A stretch of 19,217 nt of DNA, from assembly GCA_024811115.1 (NCBI GenBank), contig JAKOGH010000281.1:1-19217 (forward strand), read 5' to 3'. This document shows, one piece after another, positions 1 to 9,123 of the stretch (positions are counted from its first letter, which is position 1; the number at the start of each line of letters is the position of its first letter). This stretch comes from Terana coerulea. Its lineage: Eukaryota; Basidiomycota; Agaricomycetes; Polyporales; Phanerochaetaceae. A model generated the notes under the pieces. It saw nothing but the letters and a program-made list of their open reading frames with translations, did no database searches and was not told the origin of the DNA. The position numbers and the translations under genes were made by a program.

Positions 1-1140
1 AAACAACCCGATGGCTTTCCTGCTCGAGGGAAAAGCACATGGTGCTTCGTCTCCGTCGCGCCCTTTACGGGCTTAAGCAGGCAGGACTGTCCTGGTGGAA
101 AGCCCTTAGGAAGTCTATGGCTGAGCTCGGCTTCGAAAAGACTGAAGTCCGATGCTGGCGTATACGTCAAAGGCGCAGGCAACGACATGGTCATCGCCAG
201 TCTATGTTGACGACGCTATATTCGCCCCGGATGCAGCAAGGCAAAAGTACTCCAAGAAAAGGAGTCCTTCATGCAACGATGGGAGTGTCGCGATATGGGC
301 GACGTAAAGGAGTTTCTGCGCATGCGCATACAACGAGTTGGCGACAAGATCGTGATTGATCAATGCGCCTACCTTGACAAGTACTCGAGCGCTGCGGCCA
401 GACCAATGCCAAAATGGCAAAGACTCCGCTTCCCGAGGGTTATATCCTCAACCTAATGAAGGAGAGCTAAACAAAGCTCGCCAGAGCCGTTTCCAAATTG
501 TGATAGGCTCGCTCCTTTATATCATGCTCGGTACACGACCGGACATTGCGTACGCTGTCACAAAGCTCGCACAGTTCAGTGCAAACCCGTCTGAAGACCA
601 CCTGAACAGAGCGCTGTATATCTGCTACCGCCACTCGTAACTACACACTCGAGTATGACGGCTCTTCCGGGTTAGGCTTGGTGGCGTACACCGATGCAGA
701 TTGGGCTGCTTCCAACCGCCGCTCTCAGACTGGCTTCTTGCTAATGCTTGCAGGAGGAGCCTTTAACTGGAGCTCTTTCGCACGAAGTCTGTAGCAACAT
801 CGACTAAAGATGCCGAATACATGGCACTCAGCGACTGCTCCCGAGAAGTCATGGATTCGAAATATCCTCTCTGAACTTCGGTTACAACTTCGAGAAAGTA
901 CCCATCTGCAGCGACAACCAGGGCGCTCTATTCGTCTCGGAAAATCCCGTTACTGAAAAGCGCACTAAGCACATCGACATTCGCTACCACTACATTCGCG
1001 ATGTCGTCGAAGCTGGCCACGTCAAAGTACTCTTCGTACCTGGCGTTGACAATCCCGCAGATATCTTTACCAAGAATCTGGGCAAGGTCAAGATTGAGAA
1101 GTTCCGACCAATGCTCGGACTTCGCATCGCTGCTAACTAG
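1..1140 (+). pseudogene. Ty1/copia retrotransposon pol remnant (RT and RNase H)
   Basis: This is the 3' part of a copia-type polyprotein, entering the window already inside reverse transcriptase. The first codons read KQPDGFPARGK, followed after a frame change by RLRRALYGLKQAGLSWW, the typical copia RT block. The catalytic VYVDDAIF motif lies near 203-226. Downstream are GSLLYIMLGTRPDIAYAV (about 510-560), the RNase H pieces AYTDADWAASNRRSQTGF (about 686-740) and KSVATSTKDAEYMALSDC, and the C-terminal TKRTKHIDIRYHYIRD-like and NPADIFTKNLG blocks, ending at a TAG at 1138-1140. The reading frame changes several times (near 38, 150, 400, 630 and 780), so no functional enzyme is encoded. The missing upstream half (gag, protease, integrase) would lie outside the window. 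The copia order RT-RNase H-LTR and the motifs make the family assignment firm. Confidence 0.93.
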
Positions 1141-1188
1141 CGCTGACTAAACCAGCGCAGGCAGTACGCCATGCTAGGTTAGGAGGAG

Positions 1189-1408
1189 TGTTGAGTCGGA
1201 TAGACGCCCGTAAGCGCTCTGCTCACATCTTCTCTATTGTTCTACCAGGTTTCACCATGACGATGCCTATTGTCTATTGTCCTGATACCTATTTGTGTCT
1301 GTTTGTAGTACAGCCACCCAGTATTGTATATAAGGCAGCTCTCTGCGCCATACATAATAAGACTCTTACAACTCTCAACCCACTAACGTGTGTATCAACC
1401 AACCTACA
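1189..1408 (+). repeat. 3' LTR of the copia element (3' boundary tentative)
   Basis: A purine-rich tract (AGGTTAGGAGGAG, 1176-1188) directly precedes TGTTGAGTCGG at 1189, the usual polypurine-tract/LTR junction of copia elements. A TATA-like TATATAAG sits at about 1327-1334, followed by a CT-rich, ACTCTCAACCC-containing stretch as expected for the R/U5 part. The right edge is uncertain: the last plausible CA is at 1407-1408 (CAACCAACCTACA), and the 5' LTR that would settle it is outside the window. Confidence 0.65.
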
Positions 1409-2727
1409 GGTGAGTAACCATCCTAGCTTCCTCTAGGCCTCAGTAGGAGTGTACGCCGCTGTATGCGCTGCACTTCTACACATGCACTGTGATATATGTC
1501 CTCCCTTGTACTTTAAGTGTGCACATATGTTTAAAACAGATGTTTACTCACTTTATAAGCTAATACTTGCCCTTGCAGACGAGAGTGGTAATACAAATAG
1601 TGGGCGCGCTTGCGATGAACAGTTAAGCGCCCGTTTTTGGCACAACACAGCAGCCCAAATAAGGCAACTATGTTCAAACAAGCACGCTTCGCACACGTTT
1701 TCACACTTTCTTTGCACTTCTTTCACCATTTCGTAGCCACAGAGCTACCTTCTGGTTCTCGGTTCACAAGGTTCAGTTCAGTTCGGACGTGGTTCAGCGA
1801 GCTCACTTATTTGTTGAACTCAGAACCAAACCGGGTCTACAGGTTCACAAACTGGACCTGACCTGGAGCGAACCGTCGGTTCAATTTTGTGGTTCAAGGC
1901 TCGAACTACAGTTCAGAACCTGACTGCAGCCACATTACGAGAGGGTCTGTAGGCAATATACAATCCAAGGCTAACAGCATAATGTCGGGTTTGAAGAAGA
2001 TAGTGTCTTCTCCTGCTATTGAGCAGCAGCCTGGGTCAGAATAGGTTTACTACGCGCTTTGCTCCTACAGCTCAGTGGCCTTGTGCGCCAAGCAACTTGG
2101 TCTTACCACCATGTTTGGATGATATGCTTGTATGCAGTCCTTTTAACACCTTGGCGCGTTTGCTCTTGAAATCCAATGCACTATTGATAAAGTCGCGAGC
2201 TGGTCGCAAGACTAAGTACTAGTAATCTCATCTTCACAGCTGGCAAGTTCGGCTACTCAGCTTATCCCATTTGTTTTTGGCGCAGATGTGAGATTCTGAT
2301 TCTGCGTGCAGAGCTAGACTCCGTTGCCGACTATCTACGACGAAAAGCTGGATGACATTGGGCAGTCGATCTGAATCTTGTATAGTGCAAAGCGCTTGTC
2401 AAGCTATGTGGCTTCGAATGCCACACACCATCGCGAGCAGACTGCGAGCGCGGCTTGTGCACTACACTTTGAACATACACCCACTCTGTTCATTTCTGGC
2501 TACCACAGCACAGCTAAGTTGGCCATTCTTGCGACAGCTTCCCAGAAGGCGGCACTTTTCTTCGCTGAAACCTAGTAACTTGCCCTTCGCCGTTGACTGG
2601 TTAGTTCCAGCTCCAGAGTTCTGAGTCAGTGTGCTTTTTGCCCAGTTAAGCTCTCCTTGCCTTTGGTGAGTAGACACGTCAAAAATCAAATTGCTTTCCA
2701 CATGACCGCCCTTTCTTTATATAGATC
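1409..2727. other. Non-coding interval between copia LTR and F-box pseudogene A
   Basis: No gene can be supported here. Short open stretches at 2019-2222 and 2378-2575 have no recognisable family and no consistent frame. They might be very old coding relics. The only distinct structure is the GGTTC-rich block at about 1750-1922. A TATA-like TTATATAG at 2718-2725 lies just before the ATG of the F-box pseudogene. Confidence 0.5.
1750..1922. repeat. GGTTC/GAACC-rich block, possible relic of a MITE end
   Basis: The interval is dense in GGTTC, GTTCAGTTC and the reverse complement GAACC, for example GGTTCAGTTCAGTTCGG near 1769. The same short repeats make up the subterminal zones of the two MITE copies at 2798-3469 and 6312-6972. 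No TAGTGTTGCC-type terminus or 8-bp duplication was found around it, so it could be a rearranged or strongly decayed related element. Confidence 0.4.
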
Positions 2728-5217
2728 ATGCATAAGTGCCTCACTGTTGCAGAAATTCAGGAACAAATATTCGAGCATCTTCTGAGCCCTAATGGCATAG
2801 TGTTGCCAAAGTTCAGTTCAGTTCAGTTCGGGCCCATTTTTGTCTGAACCAGAACCAGAACTAAGTGTTTAGTAGCTAAACCAGAATCGAACTGAACCGA
2901 ACCAGAATGAACTGGTTCGGTCAGTTCAGTTCAGGGTTTGGGCTGGTTTGAGCCGTTGGACCATGTATATATCAGCTTTACTCTGTCAAATCAGTATAAT
3001 TGCAATGGTAAATCATAATAGAGTTATATATTGACATCTAGAAGGGTTTGTATAGTGCAAAAGCCTTATATTATGACATTTTGAAGCTCAGCGTCTGATA
3101 GAGGCTGCCAGTTGCCATTTTTGGCAGCTATTGATGGTATCATGCATACACCAAAACATAAGCAGAGCAACATTTGGTGCTCAGTTTACAAGCACAATGA
3201 TGAAAAAATAGTTTAGACATGCTACAGTAAGTAAGTTCATGTAATTTTCTCTATGAATCCCAGTACAAATACACTACATAACATATACATGGTTCATGGT
3301 TCAAATCGGTTCGAACTTGGTTCGGGTGTGCGACAGCTATACCCCAAACCAAGAACCAAACTAAGTTATTTTAGAGGCTGAACCAGAACTGAACTGAACC
3401 GAACCACATGGTTTGGTTCATCAGTTCTGGTTCTGAACCACCAAACTGAACTGAACTTTGGCAACACTACGATGGCAGCTCCTTCTCCGGCAGAAAGACT
3501 GCAGCAAATCTTACGACACTGTCGCGACTTCCACGAAAGCGCCATGAACGTTCTGTGGAGCAGATTGGATAGTCTGGTGCCGCTGATCAAATGCATGCCA
3601 TCATCAGTCTGGAAGGAGGAATCAAAGACGGAGGGAGTCCTTTTGAAACCTCCATGGTACTACACGCAGAAATCTTTGGTGAGAAGACGGAATTGTATGC
3701 CTCATTCCAATATTTCTTGTACTGATGAATGCATGTCATTCATAGGTATGTGCGCAGGAACCAAAGCTTCACAATTGGGAAGGTTTCATGAAGCATGCTC
3801 ACTGCGTCAAGTGCCCGACTGTGGACATACTCGACCACGGCTACCGCATGAGCGACTGATGATCAATACATTCACGATGTTCATGAGCAATATGATCCCA
3901 CGTTTCTAGCAGCCTTTAACCAGTATATATCAAACCTCCCCCCTTGGAATCAACCTGTCTTTTCCTCGCTTGCAGCGCCTCTGCTGCTCATGGAGTTTGG
4001 TGCAAGGCTCGCCGATGATGCTCTCCTGCATTGAAGACTTGGCTTGCTCTACCTTGATGTCACTCTACATACATCACAACCACGGATTAATGGACCATAT
4101 CACACCGGGCTGCAATGCGACCATTGTTGAATATTGTCACAAACATAACTCAAGCTGCGCCTTTGATGTCGGATATCCGAATTAATTCAAAAAGGCTTTA
4201 TAGACCCGGACTCAGTGATACTTCCTGAAGCATTTGGTATCGGGCGACGCCGTGTCAGCAGTGAAAAGACTCAGAACCCTTCGATTTGACTCCCGTCATG
4301 TTACCACGACATCCAGCTACCGAGAGACCTACCTGCTCTCTCGCTCTTCGAATTCAGCTATGCCCATGCCCATTCCAATACTCATGCACTGTCCACCAGC
4401 CCCACTTCACCTCACTCCGCTGCCTTGGCTGTGCACATCAAGGACTTTCCTAGCTGCGCGCGATCTCCTTGGACTACTTACAACAAGCACCCTGGCAGAA
4501 TTGAACATCGCTTTGCCCTTTTGGATGGAGGATTCTGAGTTGGCCAAATGCTTCGAGCAGATTGCAAGACACACACGCGTTGAGAGCCTCCGTCTCGAGT
4601 TCCATTCCAGCTGGGACCATGGGCCCGCAGTTCGCGTGTTGCCCTTCCGAGTCCTTGAGGTCCTGTTTGCTTTACGTCGGCTGCACACACTCTATCTCTT
4701 CACCTGGACAGCCTTTGAGCTTGCAATGCTTGACGTCAAGGCCATCGGAAGAGCTTGGCCGCTGACTACACTATCTCCATCTCCAGACCGTGGGGGATTG
4801 GATAACACCAGCTCCTCCTCAATGCCTCATGAATACAAGTATCTTATACGAGTTCTGCGTTCATTGCCCCCAGTTGAGGTCCCTCAGCTTATGCCTCGAC
4901 GGCTCTCAAGACTGCTCTGATGCCCTTCCCATGCTCTACACCGCCGCAGGAGGCAACCACCCTCTTCGTTATCTAGGCACTGGCTCTGCGCCACTGCTGC
5001 CGGGCGGTTGTGAATCCTGCGATGAAGGCGGCCCTTATTGGCGGTGCTCTTCCGAACTCCGAAGGAGATCGACTGCAACACGCTCGAAGAACGGTGGTAT
5101 CACGTTGGGCGAATGCACGCTGAAATGTTTGATCTTCTCACCCTACCTGTTCCACGGCCTCTTCCTGGAAGCAGAGGGGTCCATAGGCAACTTACGTGCT
5201 GCGGTGAGCAACATTAG
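2728..5217 (+). pseudogene. F-box/leucine-rich-repeat protein pseudogene A, MITE-disrupted
   Basis: The gene starts at ATG 2728 with MHKCLTVAEIQEQIFEHLL, the beginning of an F-box. A hAT-type MITE interrupts it at residue ~23. Coding resumes at 3478 (AANLTT, then CRDFHESAMNVLWSRLDSL near 3514-3570, completing the F-box after a one-base frame change). LRR-like remnants follow: FPRLQRLCC...SPMMLSCIEDLACS (about 3955-4060), LAELNIALPFW (about 4490), RVESLRLEF and LRRLHTLYLFTWTAFELAML (about 4575-4735), KAIGRAWPLTTL, HCPQLRSLSLCLD (about 4855), PLRYLGTGSAPL (about 4960), and a C-terminus EIDCNTLEERWYHVGRMHAEMF ending at TAG 5215-5217. There is an in-frame stop at 3907-3909 and several more frame changes. 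Without the MITE the locus is ~1.8 kb, right for a ~600-residue F-box/LRR protein. Such proteins recruit substrates to SCF ubiquitin ligases. This copy should encode none. Confidence 0.8.
2798..3469. mobile_element. hAT-type MITE, copy 1 (672 bp)
   Basis: The element begins TAGTGTTGCC and ends GGCAACACTA. The terminal inverted repeat is perfect for 26 bp. Outside it are TAATGGCA (2790-2797) and CGATGGCA (3470-3477), an 8-bp target-site duplication with two mismatches. The 8-bp duplication and terminal sequence fit the hAT superfamily. The outer ~130 bp at each end are packed with GTTCAG/GGTTC repeats in inverted orientation, possible transposase-binding subterminal repeats. The AT-rich core (about 2960-3290) has no transposase coding capacity, so this copy is non-autonomous. 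It is closely similar to the copy at 6312-6972 throughout the core. Confidence 0.9.
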
Positions 5218-5419
5218 GTCCGGTCTAAGGAGGATGGTCTCTTCTCCAGTTCTAGGGCAGTAATTGCTGCTTAGGTTTCTTTTGTTTTGTTTCGCTTTCT
5301 TCGAACATAGCGCTTTGCCGACCGAAAACTTGACTTTACTAAAATTTTCACCGCATAATTGCTTTCGCACACTCTTTCAATCCTTGAATATTTGGGCTTC
5401 GCAAGTGAATCTCCCAATA
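5218..5419. other. Short non-coding spacer
   Basis: AT-richer sequence after the stop of F-box pseudogene A with no recognisable gene or repeat. Confidence 0.4.
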
Positions 5420-5624
5420 TATCTTGCGCTTCGATCCGCGCTTCGCTCAAACGTGCGCAGCGTGGTTCATAAAGTCACCATGAAGATGCACTCGGGCCCG
5501 GGGGATCGCGACGGCGACATGAAGGCAGCGACATCACGATGCCTATAAGAATGTCCTGTACGATTGTGTAGTCAGGGACAGGCTTCATGTACCCCGGGAT
5601 GATCTTCTTCAGGCTGTTTTCTCC
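5420..5624 (-). pseudogene. Fragment of a second JEN-type carboxylate transporter gene
   Basis: On the minus strand 5624 downwards reads GENSLKKIIPGYMKPVPDYT then IVQDILIGIV, matching GDNLKTTIPGKEGLVPDYA then TVQGILIGVV from the intact transporter gene at 11613-11742 in this window. The match continues at DNA level across the following GGGCCCGAGTGC exon-intron junction. After a shortened intron remnant it goes into GAACCACGCTGCGCAC, which corresponds to the last-exon start GAACCACGGCGCGCAC at 11547 and below. Because an intron position is kept, this is a genomic duplicate or the remnant of a paralogous gene, not a retrocopy. The frame is broken after IGIV and only the last transmembrane region and the start of the C-terminal tail are recognisable. 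Earlier exons could not be traced in 5625-5960. Confidence 0.8.
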
Positions 5625-6192
5625 TTTTACGGAACTATATTCATTTCACACCCATTCCCTTGTCGCTGTGATAAATCTTCTGCTCTCCAAGTCTTTCCGG
5701 ATGCCTGTAAACCCAGATGGCTGTGAATGTCACATATTGTTGCAAGCGCAATCAATTGCAAGTTTGGTTTACCTTTGCACTCACATTTGTCTTGTTCATT
5801 TATGTTCTCCACAAAACGGCCAAATCAACCATCTTGTCGAGTCTACCCAGCGCACAACTTCACACCCGCGATTCGCTTAAGCTCGCTATTGTCGACTAAA
5901 TACTAGGCTATAACTGTCACAGCGTCAGGCTACTCAAAGTATTTCAGGACTACAATCAAGTCTTGATCAAGTCAGTGTGCTTCCAGGTGCTTTCGCGCAT
6001 CGCGCTCATCCGCTCCGAACCTCGGGCCGCATCACCCACAGTGAGGAGACGCCGATATGATGGCGCTGATGCGATTCACGCAAGCCTGGCGAGTGGCGAC
6101 AATTCGCAACATCCACCATCTTGCATCTGCAGCTTCATGGACAAACTTGGTGTTCTACTCTTACAACATCTTTCACGCTTCAAGCCAATAAT
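5625..6192. other. Non-coding interval upstream of F-box pseudogene B
   Basis: No convincing gene. If the transporter fragment at 5420-5624 was once a whole gene, its upstream exons would have lain here on the minus strand, but I see no trace of them. Confidence 0.45.
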
Positions 6193-6311
6193 ATGCATAG
6201 GGCACTTGCAGTCCAAGAAATACTAAGCTTAATCTTCGAATTGGTCCTTTCGAGCACTGATTCAGAGCAAGGCAGCATCGCTCAACTCGCTGTATCCTAC
6301 AGCCACCCCGC

Positions 6312-6972
6312 TAGTGTTGCCGGTTCAGTTCAGTTCGGTTCGGGTCCATTTTTGTCAGAACCAGAACCAGAACCAAGTGTTTAGCAGCCGAACCTGAACC
6401 GACCGAACTGAACCAGTATGAACTGGTTCGGTTGGTTCAGTTCAGGTTCGAACTGGTTCGAACCATTGAACCATGTATATATCAGCTTTACTCTGTCAAA
6501 TCAGTATAATTGCAATGGTAGATTATAATAGAGTTATATATCGACATCTGAAGAGTTTGTATAGTGCAAAAGCCTTACATTATGATGTTTTGAAGCTCAG
6601 TGTCTGATAGAGGCTGCCAGTTGCCTTTTTGGCAGCTATTGATGGCATCATATATACACCAAAACATAAGCAGAGTGACATTTGATGCTCAGTTTACAAG
6701 CACAACAATGAAAAAATAGTTTAGACATGCTATAGTAAGTAAGTTCATGTACTTTTCTCATGAATCCCAGTACAAATACACTACATAACATATACATGGT
6801 TCACGGTTGAACCGGTTCGAACTTGGTTCAGAGCGTGACAGCCATGCCCGAACCAAGAACCGAACCAAGTTATCTAGAGGCCGAACCAGAACCGAACCAA
6901 ACTGAACCACACGGTTCGGTTCATCGGTTCTAGTTCTGAACCGCCGAACCGAACTGAACCCCGGCAACACTA
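6312..6972. mobile_element. hAT-type MITE, copy 2 (661 bp)
   Basis: Begins TAGTGTTGCC and ends GGCAACACTA. It is flanked by CACCCCGC (6304-6311) and CACCCCGG (6973-6980), an 8-bp target-site duplication with one mismatch. The first 12 bp of the inverted repeats pair perfectly, and pairing continues after a 2-bp offset through GGTTCAGTTC-type repeats. The core matches copy 1 almost base for base, for example CATGTATATATCAGCTTTAC near 6470. No transposase is encoded. Element plus one duplication is 669 bp, a multiple of three. The frame difference between the flanking F-box segments therefore needs a separate one-base change. Confidence 0.92.
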
Positions 6973-7442
6973 CACCCCGGTTGATCACCGATTCGACAGT
7001 CGCAAGCTTGAAGCAGCTACCCTGGCAGCTCTCGCTTGCACATGTCACATTTTCACCGATGCAGCCCTAAAGGTCTTATGGAGAGATCCCGGGTTCCCTT
7101 ATCCCGCTTATCCAATGTATGCCAGACAATGTGCCATCTTTCGCCAGCGGGTGTGGCCACAAGAACGCAGCAGGAGGAGTCACAGGCAGCTCTACGCATG
7201 TCTCTCAATCGCAGGGCTAGGCTGGTGCGCAGCTGTGTGTCAGACAAGTAGCAAGTTTGCTCGCTCATCTGCTATATCTCAACAGGAGCTTAACAGAGGG
7301 CCCACTGACGCAGAGTGGGACAGGTTTTTCACACACGCTCATCGAGTGCAGGTTCTGCATCTGTGTGTGGAGGGGCGCGCTGAAGATACGAGACTGGACG
7401 TCAACCTGTTGGCGCGCACATCATATATCCCGCCACACCACT

Positions 7443-7724
7443 TACGGTTGCCGAGCAGGGCCAGGCTTATTGCATAAGTTCGAGTCCGAAGATCAAGCGC
7501 TTGATGCGAGTTTGATGGTGCATCACACCGCCTCCGAAAACTAGAATCAGTGAATTTCGCCGTTCTGCGTGTATCAGTGTACATTATCGCCTTCATAGAG
7601 CTGGAAATGATATCTTCTGAGAGGCTAGGAGGTATATAAGGTACTGGGGGCACGAAACATGAGACCGGCGCTTGGGCGCTTACTTCTCGGACTTGTCCGA
7701 GTGAGCCACTACACCTCCTAATTT
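7443..7724 (+). repeat. Left inverted arm of the long-inverted-repeat element
   Basis: Pairs with 8655-8936 in reverse complement, about 98% identical by eye. It includes a short hairpin CTCGGACTTGTCCGAG near 7686-7701. Confidence 0.9.
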
Positions 7725-8056
7725 GGTAATTTCTTGATGAGCACCAGGTCAACTGGGAAGCACAAGCTATGACAAGAATAGTGCTGAAGTTCATTAACTT
7801 GGCTGATGCATGGCTATGAGTACATCTTGCCATCGCTGACTATACGAAGAAAATAGATGCGAGCGCTATAGCACTTAGCGCCGAGTGGTTAATACGGTTA
7901 CTGGCGCTTTTCATTTTTTATCACATCTTTATTATTGTGAAATAACTGGATCAATTGAATGAGAAGCAAGATAGCAGACTGACTGTGTTAAGCACCCACA
8001 TCCTGCTGGCAATTCGCCTTGCTTTGGTATTCATCAAGAAATTACCAAATTAGGAG
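7715..8056. repeat. Nested palindromic segment with perfect 26-bp inverted ends
   Basis: CTCCTAATTTGGTAATTTCT... at 7715-7740 is the exact reverse complement of 8031-8056. The right arm of the host element has only CTCCTAATTT (in reverse) at this point and then goes straight on to the AAGTCCGG block. The extra ~320 bp in the left half is therefore an insertion or fold-back expansion. The interior has no open reading frame of note. No clean direct target duplication is visible, because the flanking 10 bp are part of the palindrome itself. Confidence 0.7.
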
Positions 8057-8654
8057 AACGTCCGGACGGCTGGGAGGTTTGTTCGGCGAACACGTTCGGA
8101 ACACGTTCGCGAACAAGGATGACGAACATCACGCTGGCTGTCACTGTGACCTATTGTCGTGACCAGGGCCTCTCAAGGCCAATGACCAGTCATTAAGTAC
8201 GCTCGCTTTGTTCCCCGGTGAGTAATGTGCTATGCTGCATAGTATTCAGTTGTATTAATCCGGCGATCCCTCTCACAGTAGTTGTAGCCCCGGCCGCCCT
8301 TAAGTACCACTTATATGCAGTGTGAGTGGCCGCCTTGTCTGAATATTAATGCGAGCATGTCAAGCACTGCGGGTCTCTGTAAAGTACACTGATGAAGATC
8401 TGAGGTATATTTGGTAGATTTGTGCGCGTCGCGGGCTTGGCATAGCGGTAAATGTCGAGATTCACCGCGCCCGAGGGAATTTGGAGGCAGCGCCAAACTG
8501 TACGCGATTGCCCAAAATGGCCGAGGAGCAAACAAAGGCAGGTCACGCACGACAAATATCGTTGTCACAGCTGCCCACCAGATTGGGGCGGTTGTTCGCG
8601 AACACGTTCGGGACATGTTCCGCGAACGGGAGGCCCAGCCGGCCGGACTTTCTG

Positions 8655-8936
8655 AAATTAGGAGGCGTAGTGGCTCACTCGGACAAGTCCGAGAAGTAAG
8701 CGCCCAAGCGCCGGTCTCATGTTTCGTGCCCCCAGTACCTTATATACCTCCTAGCCTCTCAGAAGATATCATTTCCAGCTCTATGAAGGCGATAATGTAC
8801 ACTGATACACGCAGAACGGCGAAATTCACTGATTCTAGTTTTCGGAGGCGGTGTGATGCACCATCAAACTCGCATCAAGCGCTTGATCTTCGGACTCGAA
8901 CTCGTGCAATAAGCCTGACCCTGCTTGGCAACCGTA
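8655..8936 (-). repeat. Right inverted arm of the long-inverted-repeat element
   Basis: Reverse complement of 7443-7724, with five transition differences. Both arms encode the same apparent peptide in opposite orientation, which is a by-product of the duplication and not a gene. Confidence 0.9.
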
Positions 8937-9123
8937 CCACTGCAGGCCGGTCCCCATTTCTGACACTTAGGTGCCTCGTTTTTGACTACTTCACTGGGCA
9001 GAACTCGGGCGTACTTCCCTGTGTCTCATCTCTTGCTGGGCGAAATCTGAAATCTATCTCGTTACAATGCACGCCAAGTGATGCACAGGATCGCGACGTC
9101 TCGACGGTATTATTGCCGTTACG

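Larger units (their letters stand above)
7443..8936. mobile_element. Long-inverted-repeat DNA element (about 1.49 kb), non-autonomous
   Basis: The element begins TACGGTTGCC and ends GGCAACCGTA. The left arm 7443-7724 and right arm 8655-8936 are inverted copies, each 282 bp, with five visible differences, all transitions. Beyond these the arms continue imperfectly: 8057-8114 pairs with 8594-8654, including GTCCGG(A/C)CGGCTGGG and a 34-nt block rich in GTTCG/CGAAC. CCACT flanks the element directly on both sides (7438-7442 and 8937-8941), a 5-bp target-site duplication that could be read as 6 bp (ACCACT). Each arm carries a TATATAAGG that points inwards. No transposase, integrase or recombinase motif is present, so the superfamily is open; 5-6 bp duplication is not the hAT signature. 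It splits F-box pseudogene B. Confidence 0.85.

Noticed and set aside
1742..1927. Possible TIR element between two AGCCACA copies (1735-1741 and 1928-1934)
   Set aside because: The sequences just inside the repeats do not form inverted termini, and 7-bp matches at that distance can be chance.
2019..2575. Protein-like open stretches (for example CALHFEHTPTLFISGY) that might be a decayed gene
   Set aside because: No consistent frame, no recognisable motif, and stops interrupt every reading; not enough to call a pseudogene.
7873..7910. tRNA-like D-arm TAGCGCCGAGTGGTTAA resembling the box A of tRNA-Ser/Leu genes
   Set aside because: No acceptor stem, anticodon arm or proper box B (GGTTCGAATCC) follows, so neither a tRNA gene nor a SINE can be supported.
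8434..8480. Second box A-like string TTGGCATAGCGGTAAATG
   Set aside because: The expected T-arm and pairing acceptor stem are missing; probably chance within the element spacer.
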